Assembly (NCBI RefSeq): GCF_008107695.1
Contig: NZ_VIRG01000036.1
Location: 372,001 to 436,000 of the forward strand
Reading direction: 5' to 3'
From: Stappia sp. BW2
Lineage (GTDB): Bacteria > Pseudomonadota > Alphaproteobacteria > Rhizobiales > Stappiaceae
DNA: 64,000 nt
The translations under genes were made by a program, and so were the position numbers. Numbering within the stretch: position 1 is the stretch's first letter; each line of letters begins with the position of its first letter. The notes below the pieces were generated by a model, which was given only the letters and a program-made list of their open reading frames with translations, did not search any database and had not been told where the DNA came from. Shown here piece by piece: positions 26,772 to 35,490 of this stretch.

Positions 26772-27117
26772 GATCATACGGCTGGTGGTGAAGCTTGTCT
26801 ATTGGCGAAATTGCATGGGGTGGACACATGTTGTGCCGGAGCCGGCCTGGCCGAACGAAAAATGTGTCCGGATCGAAGGCCACTGGATCATCGGTTGTTT
26901 CGCGCTGGGCTCAGAGCCCTGGTTCAATCTTATCAGTCGAGCTCTATCAAAAGGTGTGACGCCGCGCACTGGAACAATGATAAATTGTGTGACGTGGAAG
27001 ACAGACGCATTCGCCGGCACCGTGGCTATTTGGCTGCACCGGCAAGTCAACGAGAGACGCCGAATACGCATGCTGCTTCAGGGGCCATTGAGGGGGCCTA
27101 ACCATGGGAGAGTGAAT
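26772..27117. other. Intergenic stretch with no confident gene
   Basis: The plus frame leading into the NlpC/P60-like gene stays open through this stretch, so a longer N-terminus cannot be excluded. The translated sequence is low in recognisable structure and rich in W, R and C, unlike a real domain, and I see no ribosome-binding site for the upstream ATGs. Confidence 0.4.
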
Positions 27118-27951
27118 GTGGCCGAGTCTTTTTTTCTGCCTTACGAATACGTCGATGTTCTGACCAACCCGGGCCTGCAGACCAGCGCTGGCCGGGTCAA
27201 GCTCACGCAGTATCTTTGCAAAGACCGCGGTAACGGCGGCAATGACAGCGCAACCAGTTTTTTCAAGAATTTTCGCTGGATCAAGGACCCCCACGGCATC
27301 ACGCTGAACCAGCATGTCGGCGGCCGCGAGATCGATCTGGCACTGAAAGGTCAGGGAAACGACAAGACATTCGTCAAGATCTGGAACTTCATGCTGAAGA
27401 ACAAGGATCTACTGGACAAATACAAGGTTGAGGTCTGTGGCCGTGCCAACAAGGACGGCTCCAAGGACGTCGATCAGACCGGAAAGATCAAGAAGCTCTA
27501 TTTCGACAAGATGTCAGACCAGGCAGCGTTGCAGCAGATGGTGCAGGACCGCTTTTTCGGCATGGACTGCATTGGGTTTATCGCCAATTTCCTGATTTTC
27601 ACTGGAGAATGGGACAAATACTACGGCGTCTCACCCAAGCGGTACCCGGATCATGTAGCCAAGATCAACATTGATGACATCAACGAGGTCAAGCCACTCG
27701 ATTTCATGGTCTGGAACGGACATGTGGCAATGGTCGACTGGGTCTGGGATGTAATGGACGACAAGCGCGCCCGCATCGACATGTGCCAGAGCTCCAGCGG
27801 GGGGCCGCAATGCAACGAATACGTGATCCTGCGCCGTACCGGTGGCAAGGGGCTCAAGGGCGGTTGCGAATTCACGATCGACGGTGGCACTCCGGCCCCC
27901 CCGGTGCGTGGCCATTTCACCATCTGGCGGCGGGAAGGGTTCTGGTATTGA
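27118..27951 (+). CDS. NlpC/P60-like (papain-fold) protein, unusual
   Basis: About 277 residues from GTG 27118, which has GGGAG seven bases upstream; longer in-frame starts exist. GMDCIGFIANFL (about residues 144-155) looks like the NlpC/P60 nucleophile motif (D-C-x-G-F), and NGHVAMVDWVWD (about 199-210) supplies the catalytic His. No signal peptide is visible. The rest has no known domain. It could hydrolyse a peptide, peptidoglycan stem or acyl bond; a secreted-effector-like role is possible but unsupported. It has no operon partner. Confidence 0.6.
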   Translation: MAESFFLPYEYVDVLTNPGLQTSAGRVKLTQYLCKDRGNGGNDSATSFFKNFRWIKDPHGITLNQHVGGREIDLALKGQGNDKTFVKIWNFMLKNKDLLDKYKVEVCGRANKDGSKDVDQTGKIKKLYFDKMSDQAALQQMVQDRFFGMDCIGFIANFLIFTGEWDKYYGVSPKRYPDHVAKINIDDINEVKPLDFMVWNGHVAMVDWVWDVMDDKRARIDMCQSSSGGPQCNEYVILRRTGGKGLKGGCEFTIDGGTPAPPVRGHFTIWRREGFWY

Positions 27952-28015
27952 GCAGGAAGGTCCACTGGCGCGACAGGTTCACGCATTCACCTGTCGCGCC
28001 GCTCTTCCGTGCTCT

Positions 28016-29050
28016 TCAGACCAGGGATGGATTGAGCTGTGCGAAAGCGTCCTGCCTTTGATAGGGAAAATGCGGATAGGGCGCCGTTCGCGCACTTGAG
28101 GCATCCAGACGGGCAATCTGCTCGTCCGTCAGAGCCCAGCCGGTCGCCCCCAGATTGTCGCGAAGTTGCGCCTCGTTGCGCGCCCCGATGATAACTGACG
28201 CCACAGTTGGGCGTCGAAGCAGCCAATTGATCGCCACTTGCGGCACTGTCTTGCCGGTTTCTTCCGCAATCGCATCGAGGCTATCGACCACCGAGTAGAG
28301 CAGATCGTCCTCGACGGGTGGTCCGAAACTTGCGGTCTCATGCAATCGGCTGCCTTCGGGGATAGGGTTGTTCCTGCGGATCTTGCCTGTAAGCCGGCCC
28401 CAGCCAAGCGGGCTCCACACCATGGCGCCAAGGCCCTGGTCCGCGCCGAGCGGCATCAGATCCCACTCATAGTCCCGGCCGACAAGTGAATAATAGACCT
28501 GATTGGCGACATAGCGCGGCCAGCCATATTTTTCTGCAACGGCGAGCGATTTCATGATCTGCCATCCGGAGAAGTTGGAAACCCCGACATAGCGGATCTT
28601 CCCGTCGCGGACGAGCTGGTCAAGCGTGGAAAGCACCTCCTCAACCGGGGTGAAGGCATCGAAGGCGTGCAGTTGCAGAAGATCGATATAGTCCGTCCCA
28701 AGGCGCTTGAGAGCGGCCTCGACACTCCTGATCAACCTGAAGCGTGAAGATCCTGCCTCATTGGGTCCATCCCCCAGTGGAAGGCTCATTTTCGTTGACA
28801 GGAGCACCGCGTCGCGGCGGCCCTTGATCGCTTCACCGAGCACGTCTTCCGAAGCGCCTTCGGAGTAATTGTCGGCCGTGTCGAACAGGTTGACGCCGGC
28901 CTCAAGGCAGATATCGACGAGACGTCGCGCCTCTGCGATGTCCGTTGTACCCCAATGACTGAAGAGCGGGCCGGAGCCGCCGAATGTGCCGGCACCGAAG
29001 CTGAGGGCGGGAACCTTGAGCCCGGAGTTTCCCAGATAACGAAAGTCCAT
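28016..29050 (-). CDS. Aldo/keto reductase
   Basis: This 344-residue TIM-barrel NADPH-dependent oxidoreductase has the start MDFRYLGNSGLKVPALSFG, DTADNYSEGASEDVLGEA (catalytic D and Y, about 54-71), LST K near 85, and the LLQLHAFD histidine (about 127-134). It is of the YghZ/AKR-12-like type. The frame is open further upstream but the chosen ATG matches family starts. It lies 16 bases after the MFS gene and is probably co-transcribed with it under the divergent LysR. Confidence 0.9.
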   Translation of the reverse strand: MDFRYLGNSGLKVPALSFGAGTFGGSGPLFSHWGTTDIAEARRLVDICLEAGVNLFDTADNYSEGASEDVLGEAIKGRRDAVLLSTKMSLPLGDGPNEAGSSRFRLIRSVEAALKRLGTDYIDLLQLHAFDAFTPVEEVLSTLDQLVRDGKIRYVGVSNFSGWQIMKSLAVAEKYGWPRYVANQVYYSLVGRDYEWDLMPLGADQGLGAMVWSPLGWGRLTGKIRRNNPIPEGSRLHETASFGPPVEDDLLYSVVDSLDAIAEETGKTVPQVAINWLLRRPTVASVIIGARNEAQLRDNLGATGWALTDEQIARLDASSARTAPYPHFPYQRQDAFAQLNPSLV

Positions 29051-29066
29051 GTCGATGGTGTCCTTT

Positions 29067-30254
29067 TTAGCTGGCAGTCTGGTGAGTGGAGATCGGGGAG
29101 CGGACGTGCCGCCGCTCAATCGCGAAGGAGGCAAGCGCGACCGCGATGGCGAGGAGGGGGAAGCCCGCGGCGACGAGAGGCAGGTTTTCCAGTCCGGGCC
29201 CATGGGAGATGGCGATGCCACCAGCCCAGGCCCCGAGCGCATTGCCAAGATTGAAGGCAGCGATGTTCAGGCTGGAGGCAAGGCTTTCTCCGGCACCAAC
29301 GGCCTTTGACAGAACCCAGGACTGAAGCGGAGGAACCGTCGCGAACCCCGCAACGCCGAGCAGCGCCGTCAGCACCACGGCCGCGATCTGGTTTTCAAAG
29401 GCGGCGGACATGATCGCCAGAACGAGCGCGAGGGTCGTCATGCTGCCGATAAGCGCTGTCTTCAGTCTGAGGTCGGCAAGTTTCCCGCCCAGCAGGTTCC
29501 CGGCGACCAGGCCGCCACCAAAGATCAACAGGATGGGAGAGACTGCCGCGTCGGCAAATCCGCTGACCTGCGTCAGCAACGGGGTGATATAAGTGAACAG
29601 GGTGAAGACGCCCGCAAACCCCAGAACCGTGGTCAGGAATCCGAGCAGGACGGTTGCGCGTGTCACGGCCTTCAGATCGGCCCGCCAGCCGGATGGAACG
29701 GGACGCGAGCGATCCGCGGGGACGAGCAGAAGGAGCACGGCCAGCGCGGCCAGGCCGAGCAGTGTCACGGCCCAGAAGGTCATGCGCCAGCCGAACTGCT
29801 GGCCAAGCCAGGTTCCAGCTGGCACGCCAAGGATGTTGGCGAGCGTTAGCCCGGTGAACATGATGGCAATTGCCGACGCCTGCTTGTCCTTGCCGACCAT
29901 GGAGGCAGCGAAGACCGAGCCGACACCGAAGTAGGTGCCGTGCGCGAGGGCCGTGAGGATCCGGGCCGCCATCAGCAGGCCGTAACTTGGCGCGAGTGCG
30001 CAGGCAGCGTTCCCGATGATGAAGATCACCATCAGGCCGACCAGCACGCGCTTCCTGTTCCAGGTCGCGGTAAAGACGGTCAGGATGGGGGCGCCGACCA
30101 CCACACCGAGGGCGTAGCCGGAAATGAGCATTCCCGCCGAAGCGACCGAGACACCAAGATCGCGGCTGACCTCAAGCAGAAGGCCCATGACGACGAATTC
30201 TGTGACGCCGATGCCGAAGGCTCCGGCAGCCAGTGCATAAAGGGCAATAGGCAT
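29067..30254 (-). CDS. MFS transporter, AraJ/YdhP type
   Basis: This 395-residue protein has twelve helices and the typical start MPIALYALAAGAFGIGVTEF, which decided the start over a longer frame from 30275. Motif A-like and 14-residue loops are present. The family exports sugars or drugs. It is divergent from a LysR gene and followed by an aldo/keto reductase, a common arrangement for an inducible detoxification unit. Confidence 0.88.
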   Translation of the reverse strand: MPIALYALAAGAFGIGVTEFVVMGLLLEVSRDLGVSVASAGMLISGYALGVVVGAPILTVFTATWNRKRVLVGLMVIFIIGNAACALAPSYGLLMAARILTALAHGTYFGVGSVFAASMVGKDKQASAIAIMFTGLTLANILGVPAGTWLGQQFGWRMTFWAVTLLGLAALAVLLLLVPADRSRPVPSGWRADLKAVTRATVLLGFLTTVLGFAGVFTLFTYITPLLTQVSGFADAAVSPILLIFGGGLVAGNLLGGKLADLRLKTALIGSMTTLALVLAIMSAAFENQIAAVVLTALLGVAGFATVPPLQSWVLSKAVGAGESLASSLNIAAFNLGNALGAWAGGIAISHGPGLENLPLVAAGFPLLAIAVALASFAIERRHVRSPISTHQTAS

Positions 30255-30354
30255 TGTGGGTTCCGTCCAAGACATTTTGATGGACGGAACCTAGACAGCA
30301 ATCCTATCATGAACTATACGCCTGAAATGAATAAGATAAGTGAATTGAAATCAT

Positions 30355-31260
30355 ATGTCGCGTGCCAGCATTAACCGCAGCGGTGAGATGGAGGTCTTTG
30401 TCCAGGCAGTCGAACTGGGTGGGTTTTCCCATGCGGCCAGGCAACTGGGGATGACCCAGTCCGCTGTCAGCAAGCTGATTTCCCGGCTGGAGGCTCGGCT
30501 CGGCGCAAGGCTTTTCAACCGGTCCACTCGACGTCTGGATCTGACGGCCGAAGGCTGCGTCTTTTACGAGCGTGCGAGAGAAATTCTCTCAAGCATCAAT
30601 GACGCGGAACGGCAGGCAGGAATGGGCGAGCAGCCTGTTGGCCGCATCCGGCTGAACACAAGCGCCTCCTATGCGACCCACGTCCTTGAGCCGGTCCTGC
30701 CTCTGTTCCTTGAGCAATATCCCGATATCTCCCTTGAGATCGTTCTGACCGACGCCTTGATCGACCTTCTCGCGGAGCGGACGGATGTTGTGGTGCGGGC
30801 GGGGCCGCTCAAGGATTCCAGTCTGGTTGCGCGCAAGCTCGGCGAAACGCCAATGCTGATCGTCGCTTCACCTGACTATCTTCGGCGTGCCGGAGAACCG
30901 GCCAGCGTCGCGGATCTGGAAGGACACAGGAAAATCGGCTTCAACTATCCACGGGAGGTCGACACCTGGCGCTTTCTGCGGGACGACGAACCGATAGCGG
31001 TTTGCCCTCCCGGCCGCGTTCAGGCCAGCGACGGCGAGGCCATCCGCCGGCTGGCAATCCATGGTCTGGGCCTTGCCCGTCTCGCCGGCTTTACCGTGCG
31101 CGACGACATCGCCGCGGGACGTCTGAAACCGGTTCTTGAAAAATGCTACGCAGACGACAACGAGTCCTTCCACGCCGTCTACACTGGTCAGGGCGGCCCT
31201 CTGCCCGCGCGCGTTCGAGTGCTGCTGAACTTCCTCGCCGAACATGGCACCGTGGCTTGA
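30355..31260 (+). CDS. LysR-family transcriptional regulator
   Basis: This 301-residue protein has the helix-turn-helix in residues about 10-65 (GGFSHAARQLGMTQSAVSKL, LFNRSTRRLDLTAEG) and a LysR substrate domain after residue 95. It is divergent from the AraJ-like MFS gene with about 100 bp between the starts and is its likely regulator. It belongs to the DhaM/CrgA-like group that often controls oxidoreductase-transporter pairs. Confidence 0.9.
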   Translation: MSRASINRSGEMEVFVQAVELGGFSHAARQLGMTQSAVSKLISRLEARLGARLFNRSTRRLDLTAEGCVFYERAREILSSINDAERQAGMGEQPVGRIRLNTSASYATHVLEPVLPLFLEQYPDISLEIVLTDALIDLLAERTDVVVRAGPLKDSSLVARKLGETPMLIVASPDYLRRAGEPASVADLEGHRKIGFNYPREVDTWRFLRDDEPIAVCPPGRVQASDGEAIRRLAIHGLGLARLAGFTVRDDIAAGRLKPVLEKCYADDNESFHAVYTGQGGPLPARVRVLLNFLAEHGTVA

Positions 31261-31421
31261 GGACTGCAGGATGCGCTTATGCGGCAACGATTGGGGAAAC
31301 CTCGGCATTTGAGAGGGGCACTTTCGTGATGCTCAGCAAGATGGAATTTGACCTGAAAAGAAGCATAAGTCTTTGAAGTTTCATGAATGACACAACTATC
31401 GCGCTAGACTAATCTGCCTTC

Positions 31422-32252
31422 ATGAGTTCCGATGATTGGTCAGATACGGAAAATGACGCCGTTGTGGCGTCTTACTTCGCGATGCTCAGCGACGAGCTCG
31501 CAGGCCGGTCGTATGTCAAATCCAACCACAACCGGCTGCTTCAGGAGCAAATCGGTCGTACACGTGGTTCGATAGAGTTCAAGTATTGCAACGTTTCAGC
31601 CGCTGCCAAGGGATTTGGGCTTCCGATTATCAAGGGATACCAACCTCGTTTCAATTTTCAGATGGCACTGGCCGAAGCGATTTCGCGATGGTTGGCAAGA
31701 CAACCAGAGTGGGAAACAGGGCTGCACAATCCTCTCAGCTCTGAAATGGCCGAACCGCCCACACTCTTCGTCGGTGTGGCCCCCACGCTCAGAAACACGC
31801 CACCGCCGGAAGAAACGGAAAAATTGCAAGCTGTCGCGCGACGCTTCGATATCGCTGGGCGTGATGAGCGGAACCGGAAACTAGGTCGTGCCGGTGAAGA
31901 AGTTGTGTTTCATCGAGAGCGTGCTCAACTAAAGGAACTGGGTCTCAATGATTTGGCGAGACGAGTTCGTTGGACCTCGCAAGAAGACGGGGATGGCGCA
32001 GGATACGACATCCTCAGTTTTACGCCTGACGGAAGAGAGCGGCTTATCGAGGTAAAAACGACAAACGGCTGGGAACGCACGCCGTTTCATATATCTCGGA
32101 ATGAATTGGAAGTTGCCAATGCACGTCGCAATGACTGGTACCTCTTCCGCCTCTACGAATTCGCGAGGAGCCGAAAGGCGTTTGAAATTCGGCCGCCATT
32201 GGAGGCGCACGTGGCGCTTACGGCTACAAGCTTTCAAGCCAGCTTTGGGTGA
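31422..32252 (+). CDS. DUF3883-domain protein (PD-(D/E)XK-like)
   Basis: This 276-residue protein ends in a DUF3883 domain: KLGRAGEEVVFHRERAQL (about 148-165), DGAGYDILSF (about 188-197), RLIEVKTTNGWERTPFHIS (about 204-222) and NDWYLFRLYEF. The D...ExK residues fit the PD-(D/E)XK nuclease superfamily. The N-terminal 130 residues are unrecognised. DUF3883 domains occur often in defence or helicase-linked proteins, but no partner gene is adjacent here, so it is an orphan. It could be a solitary restriction-like protein. Confidence 0.8.
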   Translation: MSSDDWSDTENDAVVASYFAMLSDELAGRSYVKSNHNRLLQEQIGRTRGSIEFKYCNVSAAAKGFGLPIIKGYQPRFNFQMALAEAISRWLARQPEWETGLHNPLSSEMAEPPTLFVGVAPTLRNTPPPEETEKLQAVARRFDIAGRDERNRKLGRAGEEVVFHRERAQLKELGLNDLARRVRWTSQEDGDGAGYDILSFTPDGRERLIEVKTTNGWERTPFHISRNELEVANARRNDWYLFRLYEFARSRKAFEIRPPLEAHVALTATSFQASFG

Positions 32253-32305
32253 TGGGTGTGCGTTGAAGTGCCGTGTTGCCTAATCATCCTGGCATAGCTG
32301 GGCCA

Positions 32306-32926
32306 TCATGAACCAGGCCCCGACCCGCGTGAACGCCTCGCCCAGATCTTCAGGTCAAAAATCACCTTCACCGTCGCGGCCACGGCCAGCGCGCAAAGGG
32401 CGGCTTTGGAGAATGTCTCCATCGTGCCTTCGATCAACAGCGCATGAACCACGCTGCCGGTGACGATCACCATCGCCAGCAGGGTGTGCAGCCGGCGCCA
32501 GAGGCGGGGAGACAAGGCAAGACTCCGCCGGAACGCGGCAAGAAAGGCTGCGGCGAAGACGGCCCACATGGCGATGACACCCCAGACGGAAAACGGTGTC
32601 GGCGATCTGAAGAGAAGGGCGTCGATCACGTCCGGCGGGCTGGTGATCCAGAGACCGCCGACGTGGAGGACAATCGCCACCACCAGCAAAAAACCGGTCC
32701 AGCGATGCAGGCGCCGTCCGCGCAGGCCCGTTGCGCCCGGTAGATAGCCACCGGCCAGCAAGGGCTGCAGCAAAAGCAGCACCATCGCCGCGATGCCGGC
32801 AAAGCCCGCCGCGATATAGACCGGCTGGCGCCATTGCAGCAGCGGGCTTGCCGCAGCTGCAAGGATCGGCACACCAACGATGGTTGCCAGGCCGGCCCAT
32901 AGCAGGGGTGCGCGAAGGCGGCTCAT
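32306..32926 (-). CDS. Ferric-reductase-like transmembrane protein
   Basis: This 206-residue protein has five to six helices and paired haem-ligand-like His residues (RLHRWTGFLLVVAIVLHVGG and RRLHTLLAMVIVTGSVVHALL, about 88-107 and 142-162). That fits the ferric reductase-like transmembrane or YedZ-type haem protein family. It follows a Tat-signal dioxygenase-like gene with a 19-base gap and probably delivers electrons for it. No flavoprotein partner is adjacent. Confidence 0.78.
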   Translation of the reverse strand: MSRLRAPLLWAGLATIVGVPILAAAASPLLQWRQPVYIAAGFAGIAAMVLLLLQPLLAGGYLPGATGLRGRRLHRWTGFLLVVAIVLHVGGLWITSPPDVIDALLFRSPTPFSVWGVIAMWAVFAAAFLAAFRRSLALSPRLWRRLHTLLAMVIVTGSVVHALLIEGTMETFSKAALCALAVAATVKVIFDLKIWARRSRGSGPGS

Positions 32927-32945
32927 GCCGTCGGGCAGCTCCGGA

Positions 32946-33434
32946 TCAAGCAGCCTGCAGCACGAAATGTGCTTCCAGGCTGGTGTCGGCGGAGCTTTTC
33001 ATCACCGGCCGCAGAAACACGGTTTCAAACGCGCCGCTATCATAGGCGAGATGTCCGTGAGGCTGTCCGAAAGCCGGAACGATCTGCGGCATTTCCAGGC
33101 GGAAGACGCCATCGGCATCGGTAAGCGTTGCGCCATGGCTGCGCTGGTCGCGCTCATGGCCCTCGGTCGTATGCGCCCAGATCTGTATGCGCTGGCCTGC
33201 CAGCGGGGCGCCGTCGCCTGCACGCCGCACGGTGCCGGTCATCCAGAAGCCGCCACCGCCGATCCTGTCGACAATTGGCGCGCCGGGCCGATAGTTGTTG
33301 GACCCACCCCGCATGGTAGGGGTCGGTGCCAGTCCTTTTGCACGGGCCGGGACACTCCAGCCAGATGCGCCCGTCACCAGAAAGGCGCTTCCGGTGAGGA
33401 GCAGGGTGCGGCGGGTCATGAGGCCGGTTGTCAT
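32946..33434 (-). CDS. Tat-exported intradiol-dioxygenase-like protein
   Basis: About 162 residues with a twin-arginine signal (MTRRTLLLTGSAFLVTGASG) and a beta-sandwich domain of the intradiol ring-cleavage dioxygenase type (VRRAGDGAPLAGQRIQIWAHTTEG, then LTDADGVFRLEMP). In the true dioxygenases Fe is held by two Tyr and two His; only some of these are obvious here, so catalysis is uncertain. It is paired with the ferric-reductase-like gene. AGGAG precedes the two adjacent ATGs. Confidence 0.72.
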   Translation of the reverse strand: MTTGLMTRRTLLLTGSAFLVTGASGWSVPARAKGLAPTPTMRGGSNNYRPGAPIVDRIGGGGFWMTGTVRRAGDGAPLAGQRIQIWAHTTEGHERDQRSHGATLTDADGVFRLEMPQIVPAFGQPHGHLAYDSGAFETVFLRPVMKSSADTSLEAHFVLQAA

Positions 33435-33539
33435 CATCGATCTCCTGTCGGGCGTTTGGGCCCGGCGTCTCTCTGGAAGCCGGGCGCGTCCGATACACCA
33501 GTATAGGGCGCTTCTCGGCATTTCCGAGGCGTTCGGCCC

Positions 33540-33575
33540 GCTCACACCTTGCATCGTGCTCACACCTGCGTGAGC
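33540..33575. repeat. Direct/inverted repeat in a divergent promoter
   Basis: The 328-bp gap between the dioxygenase-like gene and the DUF2161 gene holds GCTCACACCT twice (33540-33549 and 33558-33567). The second copy's GCTCAC pairs with GTGAGC at 33570-33575. It may be a regulator site; nothing else is recognisable in this gap. Confidence 0.5.
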
Positions 33576-33762
33576 AGCCGTCCATCCGGTTTCCGAAGAT
33601 CGTGCAAATGAAACGGCCAAAGAGAGATCAGGTTTCGGCCGAAAGCGGAGCAGATCAAGGCTCCTGTGTCTCTTGGAAAAGAAAGCATCTAACCCTTGGA
33701 TTTCGCCCTGTGACCCCGGCCGGATGATTGCCCGCCCATAGCTTCGCACGTAGGATGCCGCC

Positions 33763-34482
33763 ATGGGGCGCATTCTGGAAACCGAGCTCTACCCGCCGGT
33801 CAAAGCTTTTCTTGTTGCACAGGGATATGAGGTAAAGGCCGAGGTCGGTTCGGCCGATATCGTCGCCTGCCGCGATGGTGCGGACCCGGTGATTGTCGAA
33901 CTCAAGACCGGCTTCACCTTGAGCCTGTTTCATCAGGCAGTGGTGCGTCAGTCGGTGACAGACGCGGTCTATGTTGCGGTTGCCCGGGGCAAGGGCCGGC
34001 AGTTTATCCAGTCGCTCAAGAAAAACCTGCAGCTTGCCCGAAGGCTTGGCCTCGGTGTCATCACCGTCAGGTTGCCCGATGGCGTTGTCGAGGTGCATCT
34101 GGACCCGGCGCCTTTCACCCCGCGCAAGTCCAAGCCGCGCAAGGATCGGCTCCTGCGGGAGTTTGCCCGCCGGGTGGGCGACCCGAACACCGGCGGCTCG
34201 ACGCGCACAACGCTGGTGACAGCTTACCGCCAGGACGCGATCCGCTGCGCAGAGCATCTTTCCATCAACGGCCCCAGCCGCGGCGCGGATGTTGCCAGGG
34301 CAACCGGCGTTGCCACGGCAACCCGCATGATGGCCGACGATCACTACGGCTGGTTCGAGCGGGTGGAAAGAGGCATCTACGCCCTGACGCCCAAGGGACT
34401 GGCATCTTTGCCCGGGCCTGATGAGGCAACTGAGGAGAGGCCTTCAAAGGACACCCCTAAAGCCGGTCGATCGGCGCGGTGA
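33763..34482 (+). CDS. DUF2161-family PD-(D/E)XK-type phosphodiesterase
   Basis: This 239-residue protein matches DUF2161: LYPPVKAFLVAQGYEVKAEV, then SADIVACRDGADPVIVELKTG (about 34-54), giving the D...E-x-K nuclease-like core, and a C-terminal winged-helix-like part (NGPSRGADVARATGVATATRMM). The family is usually called a predicted transcriptional regulator or phosphodiesterase; its role is unknown. The start ATG has few nearby alternatives. Its last codons overlap the possible frameshifted minus-strand relic. Confidence 0.85.
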   Translation: MGRILETELYPPVKAFLVAQGYEVKAEVGSADIVACRDGADPVIVELKTGFTLSLFHQAVVRQSVTDAVYVAVARGKGRQFIQSLKKNLQLARRLGLGVITVRLPDGVVEVHLDPAPFTPRKSKPRKDRLLREFARRVGDPNTGGSTRTTLVTAYRQDAIRCAEHLSINGPSRGADVARATGVATATRMMADDHYGWFERVERGIYALTPKGLASLPGPDEATEERPSKDTPKAGRSAR

Positions 34483-34641
34483 GCGAACAATACTCGATGA
34501 TGTTGCCGTCCGGCGCGAAGGTCGGCTTCGAAATGACCGCAAAAGCCTGCCGGCCTCTTCAAAACCGATGAAGACTTCCGTCTCGATTGTGGGGCAGCGC
34601 TTTTGCGTCAGATGCGACCGGACAGCCGCCCTTCGCGCCAA
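34457..34641 (-). pseudogene. Possible frameshifted small-gene remnant
   Basis: After the spermidine-synthase-like stop, one minus frame reads a plausible N-terminal segment ending TETEVFIGFEEAG. The next frame then reads QAFAVISKPTFAPDGNII and ends PIDRL before a TAG. Joining them needs one frameshift near 34548-34560. I do not recognise the family, and this could be chance. Confidence 0.25.
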
Positions 34642-34642
34642 C

Positions 34643-35362
34643 TCACCCCTTGCGCCCCAGATAGACCGCCTGGGTCACTTCACGCCCGTCCTGCAGGGGA
34701 TTTGCGAAGACCACCGGTTCGGCCCAGGCCTCGCCAAACGCCTCACCAAGCAAGGCGGTGACGGCCTCGTCCGGGGCTTCGTCGGACCACAGCCCGACGA
34801 TCCCGCCCGGCTTCACGAACCGCTGCACGGCACGCAGGCCCTCGGGCGTGTAAAAGCCTTTCGAGCCGCCGTGCAGCAGACGTTCCGGGGTGTGGTCGAT
34901 GTCGATCAGAAGCGCGTCATACTGGCGGCCGGGCCTGTCGGCATCGAAACCTTCATCCGAGGCTGCCATGGCGAAGAAATCGCCCTGCACCAACCGGCAG
35001 CGCGGGTTGTCGGCAAGCTCGGTTTTCATCGGCACGAGGCCTTCCTCATGCCAGCGGATCACCGGCTCCAGCAGGTCGACCACGGTAAGGTCGGCAACGC
35101 CCTCGTGAGCCAGGGCGGCCTTTGCGGTGTATCCAAGCCCAAGTCCGCCCACCAGCACGTCCAGCTTGTCACCGCTGAGGGCTGCAAGCCCCTTGTCCGC
35201 CAGCGCGATTTCCGACGCGGTAAAAAGGCTCGACATCAGGTGTTCCTCACCAAGGAGGATTTCGAAGACGTCGGTCTTCAGGGCCAGGATATGCCGGCGG
35301 CGCAGGGATATCGCACCGATCGGTGTCGGGGCGTAGTCCAGTTCTTCAAACATAGCACTCAT
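34643..35362 (-). CDS. Spermidine synthase-like methyltransferase-fold protein
   Basis: About 239 residues with the spermidine/spermine synthase Rossmann core: LDVLVGGLGLGYTAKAAL (about 62-79), LTVVDLLEPVIRWH and YDALLIDIDHTPERLL (about 147-162). The aminopropyltransferase DxxD region is altered, as in many bacterial relatives of unknown substrate. Start choice among three nearby ATGs (35386, 35362, 35353) is not decisive. It runs opposite to the DUF2161 gene. Confidence 0.75.
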   Translation of the reverse strand: MSAMFEELDYAPTPIGAISLRRRHILALKTDVFEILLGEEHLMSSLFTASEIALADKGLAALSGDKLDVLVGGLGLGYTAKAALAHEGVADLTVVDLLEPVIRWHEEGLVPMKTELADNPRCRLVQGDFFAMAASDEGFDADRPGRQYDALLIDIDHTPERLLHGGSKGFYTPEGLRAVQRFVKPGGIVGLWSDEAPDEAVTALLGEAFGEAWAEPVVFANPLQDGREVTQAVYLGRKG

Positions 35363-35490
35363 CCGGGCACCGTGACCGGTCAGCACCGTTTTGAAAAGGG
35401 ATGTTTTCAGCTGAACTGGCGAAATATTTCACGCGCGCACAAGGGCAAGGCGGAAGCGCCTACAGCTGGCGGGAACTTCGCCGTCCTCGG

